The translations under genes and the position numbers were made by a program. Positions 45,017 through 54,266 of a stretch of DNA of 64,000 nt are shown here, piece after piece. Each line of letters starts with the position of its first letter. Positions within the stretch are counted from its first letter, which is position 1. The stretch is from Hyphomicrobiaceae bacterium (lineage in GTDB: Bacteria; Pseudomonadota; Alphaproteobacteria; Rhizobiales; Xanthobacteraceae): positions 1 through 64,000 of the forward strand of contig JAJPJB010000003.1 of NCBI GenBank assembly GCA_021324465.1. The letters run 5' to 3'. The notes beneath the pieces are model-generated. The model was given only the letters and a program-made list of their open reading frames with translations. It made no database searches and was not told the origin of the DNA.

Positions 45017-45877
45017 ATGGCGCGAATCGCCGCACTCATCGTCGTGATCGGCGGAATGCTCGCCGCTGGACCCGCAGCGGCCCAGTTCGGTAATGTTTTC
45101 ACGGATTCGCCGCCTCGCCCGCCGGCTAACGTGCCGAACAGCCCGTTCCCGGCGCAGCCGCCGCCGGTGCAATATCCGGGACAATACAACCCGCCGCAGC
45201 AATATCCGGGCACCTACGCCCCGCAGCAGCAGTATCAGCCACAGCCGGTCTCCCGGCCACCATCCAGCATCCAGGCGAAGCCCTTGGCGCCGCCGCCCGG
45301 CGCCTCAAGCGCTCCGCCGCCGAGTCAGGCAAACGTGCCGCCGTCACGCAACACAGCGGCGCCAGCCAATCCGCTGCCGACGCAGCCGGCCGATACCGCG
45401 CCGCAGTCGGACGATACCGTCGTCACCATCACGCCGACGAAAAAGGTCGAGAACAGCCGCGCGGTATTCTCGGGCCTCGATAAGATCACCGGGCGCATCA
45501 TTTCGTTCGACGCCGCAATCGGCGAAACCGTGCAATTCGGCGCGCTGCAGGTGACGGCGCGGGCCTGCTATACGCGGCCGCCGACGGAGCCGACCAATAC
45601 CGACGCTTTTGTCGAGGTCGACGAGGTGACGCTGCAGGGCGAGATCAAACGCATCTTCACCGGTTGGATGTTCGCCTCCAGTCCGGGCCTGCACGCGGTC
45701 GAACATCCGATTTACGACGTGTGGCTGACCGACTGTGCTTCGCCGATCGGCGGGACGGTGGCGCAATCGACGACGGCTGCGCCTGCGGCCGGCGCAACCC
45801 GGAAGACCTCCGTGCAGCGCCCTGCAGTCTTGCCGGCGCCGCCCGCCGCGACACCGGCGCCGCTGACCGACGACTGA
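45017..45877 (+). CDS. DUF2155 domain-containing exported protein
   Basis: A signal peptide (1-23, ending AAAQF) is followed by a Pro/Gln-rich low-complexity region with QYPG/QYNPPQQYPG-type repeats (about 50-130) and a DUF2155 domain (about 150-250: AVFSGLDKITGRIISFDAAIG, ARACYTRPPTEPTNTDAFV, FTGWMFASSPGLHAVEHPIYDVWLTDC) with two Cys that could pair. 286 residues. Function is unknown; the domain is widespread in alphaproteobacteria next to NDUFA12 and aat, as here. The C-tail is Ala/Pro-rich. Confidence 0.88.
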   Translation: MARIAALIVVIGGMLAAGPAAAQFGNVFTDSPPRPPANVPNSPFPAQPPPVQYPGQYNPPQQYPGTYAPQQQYQPQPVSRPPSSIQAKPLAPPPGASSAPPPSQANVPPSRNTAAPANPLPTQPADTAPQSDDTVVTITPTKKVENSRAVFSGLDKITGRIISFDAAIGETVQFGALQVTARACYTRPPTEPTNTDAFVEVDEVTLQGEIKRIFTGWMFASSPGLHAVEHPIYDVWLTDCASPIGGTVAQSTTAAPAAGATRKTSVQRPAVLPAPPAATPAPLTDD

Positions 45878-45884
45878 GCGTTAC

Positions 45885-46631
45885 TTACCTTCTTTCTGCG
45901 AGTTGCGCGAGCGCGACCTGCCCGGATATCGGCTGATCGGTCCCGAGCGCGCTAAAATCGCCTTCGCCGACCAGCGCGGAATCAAGAAGCTTATGATAGA
46001 CCGGCCGCGCCACTTCGATGGCGCCGAACATCTTGAGATGTGCGGTGACGAATTGCGTATCCAGCAGCCGGTAGTGACCCGCTTTCAGCCGCGCCACCAG
46101 ATGCACCAACGCCACCTTCGAAGCGTCGCGGACGCGGTGGAACATGCTCTCGCCGAAAAAAGCCCGGCCGAGACTGACGCCATAGAGTCCGCCGACGATT
46201 TCATTGCCGTCATAGACCTCAACCGTGTGGCAGTCGCCGCGCTCATAGAGCTTGCGATAGAGATTGCGGATGCGGGCATTGATCCAGGTTCGCGTCCGGC
46301 CCGGCGCCGGCTGGGCACAGCCCTCGATTACGGCGTCGAAGTCGCGATCGACCACGATTGTGAACCGGTTGGAGCGGACGGTTCGTGCCAGCCGCTCCGG
46401 AACGTGAAAATGATCCAGCGGAAGGATGCCGCGTCGCTCCGGCTCTATCCAATAGAGCGCCGGATCATCGGCGCTTTCCGCCATTGGGAAGATGCCGCAG
46501 GAATACGCCTTGAGCAGCACCTCCGGAGTGATGTCGATCAGTGCGGACTCGCGGCTCGCCATAGGATTTTTTAGCCGGCGCGGGGCGTTGGGTTCAAGCG
46601 CCCGCCGCCGCTGTTCTTCGAAGTTGGACAT
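45885..46631 (-). CDS. aat: Leucyl/phenylalanyl-tRNA-protein transferase
   Basis: Adds Leu or Phe from aminoacyl-tRNA to proteins with N-terminal Arg or Lys, marking them for ClpS/ClpAP. Family signatures are [34 protein letters not shown] and [21 protein letters not shown]. The 248-residue product starts at ATG 46631 (GGAG upstream); a GTG at 46634 and an internal Met at 46562 are alternatives, the latter removing a non-conserved 23-residue leader. It converges with the DUF2155 gene after only 7 bases. Confidence 0.94.
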   Translation of the reverse strand: MSNFEEQRRRALEPNAPRRLKNPMASRESALIDITPEVLLKAYSCGIFPMAESADDPALYWIEPERRGILPLDHFHVPERLARTVRSNRFTIVVDRDFDAVIEGCAQPAPGRTRTWINARIRNLYRKLYERGDCHTVEVYDGNEIVGGLYGVSLGRAFFGESMFHRVRDASKVALVHLVARLKAGHYRLLDTQFVTAHLKMFGAIEVARPVYHKLLDSALVGEGDFSALGTDQPISGQVALAQLAERR

Positions 46632-46843
46632 CACTCCACATGAGCCCGGTGAACTGTGGCGGGCTAGCCCCGCTGACCGCTTGGTTACGTAAAAGTTCCA
46701 CTGGTCGCAGCCTCACCGGCGCCAATACGTTAACTGCGCGCAAAGCATAAACCGCTACGATTTTCGGAGAGCTTGAACGCTTCCTTCGGGCCCGCGTTAC
46801 GCGTCATGGATGGGCGATTCTGAAGGGTGTTTCGGGGTACCAC

Positions 46844-47248
46844 ATGAAACGCAATGCTGTTAAAAACGATCCTGTTCACGTGCTGCTTGTAGAGGATGAA
46901 TTCCTCATCAGCGAGTGGATCGCGCAGTCACTCGCCGAGCAGGGCTTTTCCGTGCAGACGGTGAGCAATGCGGCCGATGCATTGCGGGCCTTGAGCTGCG
47001 CGCCGGTCGACGTCCTGTTCACCGACATCAATCTGCCGGGCGATATGGATGGCGCCGCTTTGGCGCGCCGAGCGCGCGAGATGCAGCCGGATCTTCCCGT
47101 CGTCTACGCCTCGGCGCGCGCCAATATGCTTGATCCCGCCGATCGCGTCCCCGGCTCGTCCTTCGTGCCGAAGCCGTATGAGCCCGACTACGTCGGTCGG
47201 CTCTTGAATGCCGCGCTCGAAGCGACGTCGGCGGCCGTTCCGGCGTAG
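46844..47248 (+). CDS. Single-domain response regulator (receiver)
   Basis: Receiver-only protein of 134 residues: acidic pair in LLVEDEFLI, phosphorylation Asp in VLFTDINLPGDMDG, Ser in VYASARA and Lys in FVPKPYEP. It resembles the CpdR/FixJ-like stand-alone receivers of Rhizobiales. No sensor kinase is adjacent. Its position between aat and accC breaks an otherwise common gene order. The 209 bases upstream hold no promoter I could score with confidence. Confidence 0.88.
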   Translation: MKRNAVKNDPVHVLLVEDEFLISEWIAQSLAEQGFSVQTVSNAADALRALSCAPVDVLFTDINLPGDMDGAALARRAREMQPDLPVVYASARANMLDPADRVPGSSFVPKPYEPDYVGRLLNAALEATSAAVPA

Positions 47249-47265
47249 CCGATCGAGCGGTTTCT

Positions 47266-47895
47266 CTATTGCGCCAACTCGCCGCGCGCCAAAAACTGCT
47301 CGAGCCAGTGGATGTGATAGTCGCCGTCGATGATATCCTTGTCGCGGACCAATGCCCGGAACAAGGGGAGGGTGGTTTCGACCCCGTCGACCACGATCTC
47401 GTCCAGCGCGCGATTTAGCCGCATCAAGCATTCACTGCGCGTCTTGCCATGGACGATCAGCTTGCCGACCAGGGAATCGTAATAAGGCGGGATCGTGTAG
47501 CCGTGGTAGACGGCGGAGTCGACGCGCACGCCGAGCCCTCCCGGCGGATGATAGTGCACGATCTTGCCGGGCGAAGGGCGGAACGACACCGGATTCTCCG
47601 CATTGATGCGGCACTCGATGGCATGGCCATGGAACTTGACATTGCCTTGCGTCAGTTCGAGGTCGCTGCCGGCGGCGACGCGGATTTGCTCGAGAATGAG
47701 ATCGATGTCGGTGATCATCTCGGTCACCGGATGCTCGACCTGAATGCGCGTATTCATCTCGATGAAGTAGAAGGCGCCGTTCTCATAAAGGAATTCGACC
47801 GTGCCAACGCCCAGATATTTGATCCTGCGCATGGCCGCCGCGACGATTTCGCCGATCTCGTCGCGCATCTCGATATTGAGCGCCGGCGAGGGGCC
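47266..47895 (-). pseudogene. accC: Downstream in-frame remainder of accC
   Basis: This is the 3' part of the biotin carboxylase frame after the TAA at 47896-47898. It carries the ATP-grasp active-site region (KYLGVGTVEFLYENGAFYFIEMNTR, IQVEHPVTEMIT) and the C-terminal domain to the normal end. It has no plausible start of its own, although MRDE 10 residues in is an ATG. With the upstream fragment the frame is 450 codons, a full AccC. Confidence 0.85.
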
Positions 47896-48618
47896 TTACT
47901 CCCAGACTTTCTGATGGCGCCGCTGCAGCGAGCAGTCGCGCTCGCCGAGATGGATGGCGCGGCCTTTGCCGTCGCCAAGCACCTGAATTTCGATGTGGCG
48001 CGGCCTTTCCAGGAACTTCTCGACATAGATCGTGTCGTCGCCGAAGGCGGCGCCGGCCTCGGCCCGCGCCGCGGCCAGCGCTGAAGCAAGGTCACCTTCG
48101 CCGCGGACGACGCGCATGCCACGCCCGCCGCCGCCGGCGGCCGCTTTGAAGATCACCGGATAGCCGATTGCGCGGGCCATTGCTCTCGCTTCTGCATCGG
48201 AGCCGATACCGCCGTCGGAGCCGGGCACGACGGGGATGCCAAGGTCTTTGGCCGCGCGCTTGGCGGCGATCTTGTCGCCCATAAGGCGGATGTGCTCGGG
48301 GCGGGGTCCGATGAAGTGCAGATTGTGCTCGGCAAGAATCTCGGCGAAACGCGCATTCTCGGACAGAAAGCCGTAGCCGGGATGCACGGCGTCCGCGCCG
48401 GTGATTTCGCAGGCCGCCAACAAAGCGGGGATATTCAGGTAGCTGTCCCTAGCCGGGGGCGGCCCGATGCAGACGCTCTCATAGGCGAGCCGCACATGCA
48501 TGGCATCTTCATCGGCCGTTGAGTGGACCGCGACTGTGGCAATGCCGAGTTCCTTGCAAGCGCGCAGCACCCGCAGCGCAATCTCCCCCCGATTAGCGAT
48601 GAGGATCTTGTCGAACAT
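47896..48618 (-). CDS. accC: Biotin carboxylase subunit of acetyl-CoA carboxylase, interrupted by an in-frame TAA
   Basis: ATP-dependent carboxylation of biotin on AccB, first step of fatty acid synthesis. The 240 residues before the stop have the N-terminal [33 protein letters not shown] and the glycine-rich [16 protein letters not shown] loop. The frame stops at TAA in the family segment KVWE-stop-GPSPAL, where related proteins read KVWEEGPSPAL; the rest of the gene continues undamaged. The truncated protein would lack the catalytic half. AccC is normally essential, so a base error, a second copy or readthrough should be considered. accB lies upstream in the same operon. Confidence 0.92.
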   Translation of the reverse strand: MFDKILIANRGEIALRVLRACKELGIATVAVHSTADEDAMHVRLAYESVCIGPPPARDSYLNIPALLAACEITGADAVHPGYGFLSENARFAEILAEHNLHFIGPRPEHIRLMGDKIAAKRAAKDLGIPVVPGSDGGIGSDAEARAMARAIGYPVIFKAAAGGGGRGMRVVRGEGDLASALAAARAEAGAAFGDDTIYVEKFLERPRHIEIQVLGDGKGRAIHLGERDCSLQRRHQKVWE

Positions 48619-48631
48619 GATGGTTCAGCTG

Positions 48632-48724
48632 GGCGAGCGGCGAATGGCGGACAGCGAATGGGAGTAAGCAGGGATCTCGAACATTGTTCCCACTCGCGAT
48701 TCGCTACTCACCATTCGCCATTTC
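48632..48724. repeat. GCGAATGG/CCATTCGC interspersed short repeats in the accB-accC gap
   Basis: The accB-accC spacer carries GGCGAGCGGCGAATGGC (about 48633-48649) and, inverted, ATTCGCTACTCACCATTCGC (48699-48718). GCGAATGG at 48640-48647 and CCATTCGC at 48711-48718 can pair. A closely related phrase, ATTCGCTACTCGCCATTT, lies at 26586-26603 between serS and surE. Such heptamer/octamer-based repeats are seen in intergenic DNA of Rhizobiales. Confidence 0.5.
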
Positions 48725-48728
48725 GCTA

Positions 48729-49205
48729 TCATTCGATGATTACAAGTGGCTCGCCGAATTCGACCGGCTGGCCGTTTTCGACCAGGATCTGAATCACCGT
48801 GCCCGAGCGCGGGGCGGGAATCTGATTCATCGTTTTCATCGCCTCGATGATGATCAGCGTATCGCCGGCCTTCACCTGGCTGCCGACATCGACAAAGGGT
48901 TTTGCCCCCGGTGCCGGGGCGAGATAGGCGGTGCCAACCATTGGCGAGGTGACCAGACCCGGGTGCTGCGTTGGATCGACGGTTTCGGCCGGCAAACTTG
49001 CCGGACTTGGCAGGGCCACGTCGGCGGCGCGCACGCGTCCTGCCGGAACGGCGGCATGCCGCGCCACGCGGATCGATGTGCCGTTGCGCTGATATTCGAT
49101 CTCGGTGAGGCCGGTCTCGTCGAGCAGCTTGGCCAGTTCGCGGATCACATCGTGATCAACGACGGGCGGCTTCGAATCTGAGGGGGGCTCGGGCTTGCGG
49201 GCCAC
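48729..49205 (-). CDS. accB: Acetyl-CoA carboxylase biotin carboxyl carrier protein
   Basis: Carries biotin between AccC and AccDA. The 158-residue product has a dimerising N-terminus ([19 protein letters not shown]), an Ala/Pro linker, and the biotinyl domain with the target lysine in [12 protein letters not shown], ending [19 protein letters not shown] 49205 with AAGGAG before it is the start; the open frame to 49478 runs through aroQ. It starts 2 bases after the aroQ stop. Confidence 0.95.
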   Translation of the reverse strand: MARKPEPPSDSKPPVVDHDVIRELAKLLDETGLTEIEYQRNGTSIRVARHAAVPAGRVRAADVALPSPASLPAETVDPTQHPGLVTSPMVGTAYLAPAPGAKPFVDVGSQVKAGDTLIIIEAMKTMNQIPAPRSGTVIQILVENGQPVEFGEPLVIIE

Positions 49206-49207
49206 GG

Positions 49208-49657
49208 TTACTCCTTGGCACCGATCATGCCGGCGAGACCGTTGATGGCAAGCGCATAGCCATTGATGCCGAAGCCGCAGATCACCGCGCGGGCGACCTT
49301 GGATACATAGGAATGGCGACGGAACTCCTCGCGCGCATGAATATTGCTGATATGGACCTCGATTACGGGCGCCTCCATGGTCACCAGCGCATCCAGGATC
49401 GCGATCGATGTCGTGGTGAAACCCGCCGGATTGATCAGCAGCCCGGCGGCTTGCTCGGCGCGCGCCTCTTGGATCCAATCGACGATTTCGCCCTCATGAT
49501 TGGACTGCCGGAACGCCACGACCAGGCCGTGATGCGCCGCCGTGGTCCGGCACAGCTTTTCCACATCGTCCAACGTCGCGCGCCCATAAATGTGCGGCTC
49601 GCGCGTGCCGAGCAGATTGAGGTTCGGTCCATTGAGGACGTAGATGGTCTTCGACAT
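49208..49657 (-). CDS. aroQ: Type II 3-dehydroquinate dehydratase
   Basis: Shikimate-pathway enzyme making 3-dehydroshikimate. The 149-residue product has [18 protein letters not shown] with the catalytic Arg19 and Tyr24, [16 protein letters not shown] and [20 protein letters not shown] with the His-Ser substrate site. It leads the aroQ-accB-accC run, a usual alphaproteobacterial order, and a promoter is likely just upstream. Confidence 0.96.
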   Translation of the reverse strand: MSKTIYVLNGPNLNLLGTREPHIYGRATLDDVEKLCRTTAAHHGLVVAFRQSNHEGEIVDWIQEARAEQAAGLLINPAGFTTTSIAILDALVTMEAPVIEVHISNIHAREEFRRHSYVSKVARAVICGFGINGYALAINGLAGMIGAKE

Positions 49658-49703
49658 CTGGAGGGCTAGACCCGGCCGCAGGCGAATGGCCTGCCGCGGC
49701 TGC

Positions 49704-49732
49704 CGTTATAGGGAAGGGTCTCGCAAAGGGGA
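49704..49732 (-). promoter_or_regulatory. Possible promoter of aroQ-accB-accC
   Basis: Reading the minus strand, TTCCCC (49727-49732) and TATAAC (49704-49709) are 17 bases apart, about 45 bases before the aroQ ATG. The -10 is good and the -35 poor. The rest of the 161-base gap to dsbA has no gene. Confidence 0.35.
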
Positions 49733-49818
49733 AGTCGGGTTGGACAAAAGAGGACCAGATTGGGGGGCGCGGCCAATCCGGCCCAAACCACGCAGTGCCG
49801 AAGCCGCGCCGCGACAGC

Positions 49819-50622
49819 CTATTTCTTGTCGCTGTTAAGCTTGTTCTTGAGTTCGTCGACACCAACCGCACCGACGACAACCTCGTCGCCAACGACATAA
49901 GTCGGCGTGCCGCTGACACCCAGCGCATCGGCAAGCTTCATGTCTTCGTCAATGGTCGCCTTTACCTCTTCAGAGTTCATGTCCTTCTCGAGGCGCGCCA
50001 TGTCGAAGCCGACATCCTTAGCGACTGCGAGCGCACGGGCTTTGTCGGCCTGACCACGGCCGCCGAGAAGCTTCTGGTGAAACTCGAAATACTTCTTGCC
50101 CGTCGGGTCCTGCATGCGGGCAGCAACCGCGACATGCGCTGCATCGACCGAGCCCTCGCCAAGTACCGGAAATTCCTTGAGCACGAATCTGAGGTCGGGA
50201 TTCGACCTCAGCAGGTCCACCATGTCATTGAGCGCCCGCTTGCAGTAGGGGCAGTTGTAATCGAAGAATTCGACGATGCTGACTTTGCCCTGCGGATTTC
50301 CTAGCACGACCTGGTGCGGCGAGTTGAAGATGGTCGCGTTATTGTCCCTGATGGTTGCGCGCGCCTTCTCAGCCTCGGCTTCCTTCTGACGCTTGTCGAG
50401 CGCGTCGAGTGCCCCCTGGACGATTTCCGGATGGGCGGCGATGTAATTCTTGATGAGAGTCTCGATCTGCTGCTGCTGATCGGCGGAGAAACTCGGCGCG
50501 GGGTTGGCCGCCGCCGGCGGCGCCGGCGTCTGTGCCGAGGTAATCGGGGTGATCAGCGCTGCGGCCGCAATCAGCGTGGCCAAGAGCACCGGACTGCGGC
50601 GCGCAGAAACGAGATTCTTCAT
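49819..50622 (-). CDS. DsbA-family thiol:disulfide oxidoreductase
   Basis: Periplasmic thioredoxin-fold protein of 267 residues. The signal peptide (about 1-30, ending TSAQT) is followed by an N-terminal helical region (DQQQQIETLIKNYIAAHPEIV) typical of Com1/DsbA-type proteins and the catalytic FFDYNCPYCKRAL, with the cis-Pro loop SGTPTYVV. It would form or reshuffle disulfides in exported proteins. The ATG overlaps the stop of the upstream M48 protease by 4 bases, so the two form an operon. Confidence 0.92.
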   Translation of the reverse strand: MKNLVSARRSPVLLATLIAAAALITPITSAQTPAPPAAANPAPSFSADQQQQIETLIKNYIAAHPEIVQGALDALDKRQKEAEAEKARATIRDNNATIFNSPHQVVLGNPQGKVSIVEFFDYNCPYCKRALNDMVDLLRSNPDLRFVLKEFPVLGEGSVDAAHVAVAARMQDPTGKKYFEFHQKLLGGRGQADKARALAVAKDVGFDMARLEKDMNSEEVKATIDEDMKLADALGVSGTPTYVVGDEVVVGAVGVDELKNKLNSDKK

Positions 50623-52064
50623 TGGAGTTGTCCTGGTTGAGGCCGTTCTGTCGACGTGTTTACTTGGAATTTGAACAGCGGATTGTCGCGTCGGTTCTTG
50701 TTGAAGGCGACGATGTCATCGGCACGCACCCACCCCGGTGAGCCGATAGGGAAGCGCTGCTTGGCACGCTCGGCAAGCTCGCGCGCCGTTTTGTTGTCGC
50801 CGCGGGCAAAGGCCGCCTGTGCGGAAGCGAGATCGGCGTCCGCAAGATCGTTCTTGCGCCCATAGGCCATGGCAAGCGTCGTATAGGCATCTGCCGCCTC
50901 CGGCTCCTTGAGCAGCGCGGCACGCAGGATCGGGATCGCTTCCTCGGCCATTTTGGGATCGTTGGTCGCGACCATGGCCTGCGCCAACAGAATTTGGATG
51001 AGCGCCGGACTGGGCGCCAGTTCAACCGCACGGCGCAGCGGCGCGATTGCCTGAGCCGGATGGGCGCCTTCGAGCAGCGCCTGGCCTTTCAACTCATAAA
51101 AATAAGGATTGTTCGGCATCGCCTGAATGAGGCCGTCGATCTGGGCCATGGCGCTCTGCGCCCCGCCGAACCGATAAGCTGAAATGGCGCGCGCATAGCG
51201 CGCCGGCATGCTGGTATCGCTCAGCGGGTAATGCGCCAGCACGACATTTGGTCGCTCCGAGAAGCCGTACAGCTTCGCCCGCATCATATCGTGTCGGAAT
51301 TGCAGCTCCGGCGGATCCTTCTTGGCCCAGTACGGCGTCTTCACGAGTTCGGCCAAAGCATCCATGCGCTCCTGCGGCATCGGATGGTTCTGCGCATAGG
51401 GATTGGCGCCGTGGGCGGAAAACAAGGACTCGTCGGCAAATTTCTTGAAGGTATCGTACATGCCCTTGGCCGACTGCCCGGTCATGGTCAGGAAGCGGAC
51501 GCCGGCGCGGTCGGCCGATTCCTCCTGGGCACGCTGATAGGACAACAGTGTATTCATGCCCAGAGCCTGCGGAGCGGTGATCACGGCTGCGCCGACATTG
51601 CCCATGTCGCTGTTGCCGTGGCCGGCGACCATCGCGCCGGCGCCGAGCAACATGCCGATGATCATGGCGGTCTGGATATTGGCCAGCTCCTGGCGCAGCT
51701 TCGATAGGTGGCCGCCAACGATATGGCCTGTCTCGTGCGCCAAGACGCCGATCACCTGGTTGGGCGTTGTCGCTTCCTTGAGCGCGCCGAGATTGATGAA
51801 AATGCGATGCGCATCCATGACAAAGGCGTTGAACGAGTTGTCATTGATGATGACTACTTTGATGTTCTGGTTGCTCAGACCGGCCGCCCTGAAGATCGGC
51901 GCGGTGTAATCACGCAGCAGCTGCTCGGTCTCGGCATCGCGGATCATCGGAATGCCGGCATTTGCTCCGGTCTGCGCCTGCACCGGGACGGGAATGCTCG
52001 ACATGACGAGCGCAGCGGACGTGGCAATGGCGACGGCGCGCGCCGCTGGTTTCACCGGCCGCAT
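50619..52064 (-). CDS. M48 metallopeptidase with TPR repeats (BepA/YfgC-like)
   Basis: Periplasmic zinc protease of 481 residues. A signal peptide (about 1-30, ending VQAQ) precedes the active site: LAHETGHIVGGHLS (zinc ligands His110, His114) and RAQEESADRAG with the third ligand. A TPR-rich C-terminal region (about 290-470) follows, as in BepA/YfgC, which oversees outer-membrane protein assembly. ATG 52064 is chosen; an in-frame ATG at 52091 adds nine residues. dsbA overlaps its stop, consistent with a shared envelope-quality role. Confidence 0.9.
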   Translation of the reverse strand: MRPVKPAARAVAIATSAALVMSSIPVPVQAQTGANAGIPMIRDAETEQLLRDYTAPIFRAAGLSNQNIKVVIINDNSFNAFVMDAHRIFINLGALKEATTPNQVIGVLAHETGHIVGGHLSKLRQELANIQTAMIIGMLLGAGAMVAGHGNSDMGNVGAAVITAPQALGMNTLLSYQRAQEESADRAGVRFLTMTGQSAKGMYDTFKKFADESLFSAHGANPYAQNHPMPQERMDALAELVKTPYWAKKDPPELQFRHDMMRAKLYGFSERPNVVLAHYPLSDTSMPARYARAISAYRFGGAQSAMAQIDGLIQAMPNNPYFYELKGQALLEGAHPAQAIAPLRRAVELAPSPALIQILLAQAMVATNDPKMAEEAIPILRAALLKEPEAADAYTTLAMAYGRKNDLADADLASAQAAFARGDNKTARELAERAKQRFPIGSPGWVRADDIVAFNKNRRDNPLFKFQVNTSTERPQPGQLQ

Positions 52065-52318
52065 CTTGCTAGGAGATTGGAGACCAATCATGTGAGACGA
52101 ACTGTCAGGTCCTTCAGGCCGCCCAGAGGCCAGGAATGCCGGCAAACTATGGATCGAACGCGTTGGGGTCAACGCGCCCGCAGGACGGGCTGCAGGCACC
52201 AGCCAAGCCGCAGGAAACCCACTGAATGCGGCATCAGCGGGGCGGAACGACAAGGTGGTAACGAGCTTCGTCAACGCATTTGTGAACGGATCTGTGACCG
52301 CAGCCTAAGGGTCCATTG

Positions 52319-53524
52319 ATGCTCGAAAAGCCAAAGAGCCCGCTCAGGCCCTCACGGCGCAGCAATGTGCCGCCATTCATGGTGATGGACGTCGTGGCGG
52401 CCGCTGCGCGGCTTGAAGCTCAAGGTCGCCGCATCGTCCACATGGAAGTCGGCCAACCGGCAGCGGGCGCGCCGGCGGCAGCGCTCGCTGCCGTCCGCGC
52501 GGCCCTGCCACGCAGCCCACATGGCTATACCGAGACGCTCGGCATCCCCTCGCTGCGCAAGCGCATCGCGCGCGCCTATGCGCAGTGGCATGACCTCGAG
52601 GTTGACCCGGAGCAGGTGGTCGTTACCACCGGCTCATCCGCCGGCTTCATGCTGGCCTTTCTGTCTGCCTTCGAAGCGGGCGACCGCGTCGCGGTGGCGC
52701 TCCCCGGCTATCCGCCGTACCGACATATCTTGACCGCGCTAGGCTGCGAGGCGGTCGGAATGGAGACCACAGACAGTACGCGCTGGTCGATCACCGGCGA
52801 CATGCTGCTTGCGGAGCATCGCGCTCGGCCGCTGCACGGCCTCATAATCGGATCGCCGGCCAATCCCACCGGCACGATGATGACGGGCGACGCGCTCGCC
52901 GTGCTGATCCGTTGTGCCGAAGATGCCGGCATCACCGTCATATCGGACGAGATCTATCACGGGCTCGATTACGCCTTCGCCGCGGAAAGCGCGGCGCGCT
53001 TTTCCAGGAATGCGATCATCGTCAATTCATTCTCCAAATATTTCTGTATGACCGGATGGCGCATCGGCTGGATGGTGGTACCACCGACGCTGCTGCGCGC
53101 CATCGAGCGGCTGCAGCAGAATCTGGCCATCTCGGTGCCGACCTTGTCGCAGATCGCTGCCGAGGCGGCCTTCGACGGGCGCGCGGAGCTGGAGCAGATC
53201 AAACACGGCTACGAGGAAAATCGGCGCATTCTGCTGGACGGTCTGCCGCGCGCGGGCTTAACTTCGTTCCTTCCGGTCGACGGCGCGTTTTATCTCTATG
53301 CCGACATTTCGCGATTCTCGGATGACAGCTACGCTTTTGCAACGCGCATGCTTGAGGAGGCGGGTGTTGCGGCAACGCCCGGCGTCGATTTCGATCCGCT
53401 CCATGGCCGGCGCTTCCTGCGCCTATGCTATGCCGGCAGCCGCGAGGACATGCACGAAGCGGTGAAACGGATCGGGCAATGGCTTGGCACTCGCGGTGTC
53501 CGCCTCGAGGATAGGCCGCAGTGA
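52319..53524 (+). CDS. Pyridoxal-phosphate-dependent aminotransferase, class I/II
   Basis: Fold-type I aminotransferase of 401 residues. PLP lysine in [17 protein letters not shown]; other hallmarks are [36 protein letters not shown], and [10 protein letters not shown]. The substrate amino acid is not evident from the sequence (aspartate/alanine-type classes are closest). ATG 52319 with AAGGG upstream; a TTG codon just before it was not used. Its stop overlaps the queC GTG start by 4 bases, but a link to queuosine synthesis is not implied by the family. Confidence 0.9.
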   Translation: MLEKPKSPLRPSRRSNVPPFMVMDVVAAAARLEAQGRRIVHMEVGQPAAGAPAAALAAVRAALPRSPHGYTETLGIPSLRKRIARAYAQWHDLEVDPEQVVVTTGSSAGFMLAFLSAFEAGDRVAVALPGYPPYRHILTALGCEAVGMETTDSTRWSITGDMLLAEHRARPLHGLIIGSPANPTGTMMTGDALAVLIRCAEDAGITVISDEIYHGLDYAFAAESAARFSRNAIIVNSFSKYFCMTGWRIGWMVVPPTLLRAIERLQQNLAISVPTLSQIAAEAAFDGRAELEQIKHGYEENRRILLDGLPRAGLTSFLPVDGAFYLYADISRFSDDSYAFATRMLEEAGVAATPGVDFDPLHGRRFLRLCYAGSREDMHEAVKRIGQWLGTRGVRLEDRPQ

Positions 53525-54225
53525 CGCTCCACGACAGCGCCCTTGTCCTGTTTTCCGGCGGTCAGGATTCGACTGTTTGTCTGGCTTGGGCGCTTGAACG
53601 CTTTGCGCGAGTCGAGACCATCGGCTTCGATTACGGCCAACGTCATGCCGTCGAGCTTCAGGTGCGGCCGCGCATCCGCTCCGGACTGGCTTCAATATCG
53701 GAACAATGGCGGGCGCGGCTCGGCGACGATCATGTCATCCGGCTTGACGCGCTCGCGTCTCTTTCCGAAACAGCGTTGACCCGCGACGTCGAAATCACCA
53801 TAGCCGAATCCGGACTGCCGACGACCTTTGTACCCGGCCGCAATCTGGTCTTCTTCACCTTCGCCGGTGCGCTCGCCTATCGGCGCGGCATCAAGCATAT
53901 TGTCGCCGGCATGTGCGAGACCGATTTTTCCGGCTACCCGGATTGCCGCGACGACACGATTAAGGCCGTACAACTGGCGCTGACGCTCGGCATGGATCGC
54001 CGTTTTGTCATCCACACCCCGCTGATGTGGGTCGACAAGGCTGGCACCTTCACGCTCGCCGAGCAGACCGGCGGCAAGCCGCTGATCGATCTGCTTCTCG
54101 GTGAGACGCACACCTGCTATCTCGGCGATCGGGTGCATCGCCACGCCTGGGGCTTTGGCTGCGGCACCTGCCCGGCCTGCCGCCTGCGCGCGGAGGGATT
54201 TGCAAAGTGGAAGGCCGCATCGTGA
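53521..54225 (+). CDS. queC: 7-cyano-7-deazaguanine synthase
   Basis: Converts 7-carboxy-7-deazaguanine to preQ0 in queuosine biosynthesis. The ATP pyrophosphatase loop [11 protein letters not shown] starts at Ser12; [12 protein letters not shown] and [19 protein letters not shown] follow, and the zinc-binding cysteines lie in [16 protein letters not shown]. 234 residues, GTG start. A VUT-type transporter overlaps its end. queD/queE/queF are not in the window. Confidence 0.95.
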   Translation: MTLHDSALVLFSGGQDSTVCLAWALERFARVETIGFDYGQRHAVELQVRPRIRSGLASISEQWRARLGDDHVIRLDALASLSETALTRDVEITIAESGLPTTFVPGRNLVFFTFAGALAYRRGIKHIVAGMCETDFSGYPDCRDDTIKAVQLALTLGMDRRFVIHTPLMWVDKAGTFTLAEQTGGKPLIDLLLGETHTCYLGDRVHRHAWGFGCGTCPACRLRAEGFAKWKAAS

Positions 54226-54266
54226 CGCAAGACTGGCAACAAGATTTGCAAAGGGACGCTCAAAAC

